From assembly GCF_003173755.1 (NCBI RefSeq), contig NZ_CP029553.1, forward strand, positions 3,174,501 to 3,238,500: a DNA stretch of 64,000 nucleotides. Direction: 5' to 3'. The translations under genes and the position numbers were made by a program. Under the pieces are notes generated by a model, which worked only from the letters and a program-made list of their open reading frames with translations, searched no databases and was not told where the DNA came from. Positions 63,266-64,000 of the stretch are shown in pieces. Source of the DNA: Methylobacterium terrae. Lineage in GTDB: Bacteria; Pseudomonadota; Alphaproteobacteria; Rhizobiales; Beijerinckiaceae. The stretch's first letter is position 1. Every line of letters starts with the position of its first letter.

Positions 63266-63318
63266 AGGTGAGGCCTGCATTGGCCGACGGCTGGTCCACG
63301 GGCATCGCGGGAAACGTC

Positions 63319-64000
63319 ATGGTGAAGCGGCGCGGTCTCGCCGGTCTGGTCGTCGCGCTCGCCCTCGCGGGGCCGGCACGGGCCGAGGACAAGCAGATCA
63401 CCTGGTCGGTCTACAACGCCGCGCCGTTCATGATGACCGAGGGCGAGGACCGCGACGCCGGCATCTTCGACCGCATCCGCGGGCTCCTGAGCGCCCGGCT
63501 GACCGACTACGCCCACACCACCCTGACGGTGCCGTTCCCGCGCATCCTCACCTCGCTGAAGAATCGCGAGGAATGGTGCTTCGTCGGCGGGGTGAAGACG
63601 CCGGAGCGCGAGGTCTTCGCGGTGTTCTCGCGGCCGGTGGCGATGTTCTATCCCCTGCGCGTCATCGTGCCGGCCGCCAAGCGCGCCCGCTTCGACGCGC
63701 TCGGACCCCTGTCCCTGCGCGACCTGCTGGTGGTGCACCGCGACCTGCGCACCAGCCTGCTGCGCAACCGCGCCTTCGCTCCGGTGGTCGACGGGCTGTT
63801 CCGGGATCACCCGCCGGGCCAGACCCATTCCGAGTTCGCCGAGGCGTTCCGGATGCTGCGCAACGACCGCCTCGACTACCTCGTCGAGTATTCCAACATC
63901 GCGGCCTACTACAACACCGGCGAGTTCGGCGTTCCGAACGCCCTCGTGGGCCTGCCCTTCGCGGAAAACCCGGAGCCGACCTTCGCCCGGGTGATGTGCG
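63319..64000 (+). CDS. Exported solute-binding-like protein, copy 2 (partial)
   Basis: The first 227 residues of a paralogue of the preceding gene; the right edge cuts it. The signal peptide reads RGLAGLVVALALAGPARA and the mature part begins KQITWSVYNAAPFMMTEGED. EEWCFVGGVKTPEREVF and RPVAMFYPLR are identical to copy 1, while the spaced regions differ by about 30-40% by eye. The second copy probably binds a related ligand. A tandem array may continue beyond the window. Confidence 0.82.
   Translation, partial: MVKRRGLAGLVVALALAGPARAEDKQITWSVYNAAPFMMTEGEDRDAGIFDRIRGLLSARLTDYAHTTLTVPFPRILTSLKNREEWCFVGGVKTPEREVFAVFSRPVAMFYPLRVIVPAAKRARFDALGPLSLRDLLVVHRDLRTSLLRNRAFAPVVDGLFRDHPPGQTHSEFAEAFRMLRNDRLDYLVEYSNIAAYYNTGEFGVPNALVGLPFAENPEPTFARVMC

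Overview
The window looks like chromosomal DNA of a Methylobacterium-like alphaproteobacterium (order Hyphomicrobiales). The evidence is the very high GC content, the gene families (SciP/DUF1153, FlbD, PmtA, DUF6894, several methyl-accepting chemotaxis and GGDEF-EAL proteins), palindromic intergenic repeats of the kind common in these genomes, and alphaproteobacterial cell-cycle sites (CtrA-like TTAA-N7-TTAA boxes, GANTC). No tRNA, rRNA, phage or transposase gene was seen. Long open frames opposite real genes are GC artefacts and are left out.

Layout. 1-3000: a radical-SAM/UdgX DNA-repair pair and two small exported proteins. 3000-8300: a polysaccharide flippase translationally coupled to a GNAT-like transferase, TrmO, AMP nucleosidase and an unknown protein. 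8550-13400: a c-di-GMP turnover protein and a chemoreceptor. 13470-16250: gamma carbonic anhydrase and flhA (minus strand). 16660-22300: envelope and stress proteins, a LysE-type exporter, an NHL propeller protein, a FUSC transporter and a PheC-like periplasmic protein. 22520-30480: a minus-strand catabolic locus (LysR, SDR, split transketolase, HIBADH-family dehydrogenase, TRAP binding protein, fused TRAP permease). 30520-34880: sensor kinase, TVP38, PmtA, MnmA. 35190-45500: flagellar block fliK-flgD, sciP, fliF-fliG-fliH-fliN-flbD and a second chemoreceptor. 45600-53560: DUF6894, a Liv-type ABC importer with its two ATPases fused, and a second c-di-GMP protein. 53700-61400: HrpB, a His-rich secreted protein, YbaK, CorA, an SRAP protein and a GH15 glucanase. 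61497-62135: a type I-E-like CRISPR array without cas genes. 62300-64000: two tandem paralogous solute-binding-like proteins, the second cut by the right edge.

How the genes work together. The strongest theme is motility under cell-cycle control. CtrA-like boxes precede flhA, fliF, sciP and both chemoreceptor genes. sciP (an inhibitor of CtrA) has three GANTC methylation sites clustered in its upstream region. fliK has a good sigma-54 promoter, and the sigma-54 activator FlbD is encoded in the neighbouring fliF operon. The order fliF-G-H-N-flbD is that of Caulobacter. The second theme is nutrient uptake: TRAP and Liv systems and unassigned binding proteins. The TRAP locus probably breaks down a sugar, polyol or sugar acid that cannot be named from sequence alone.
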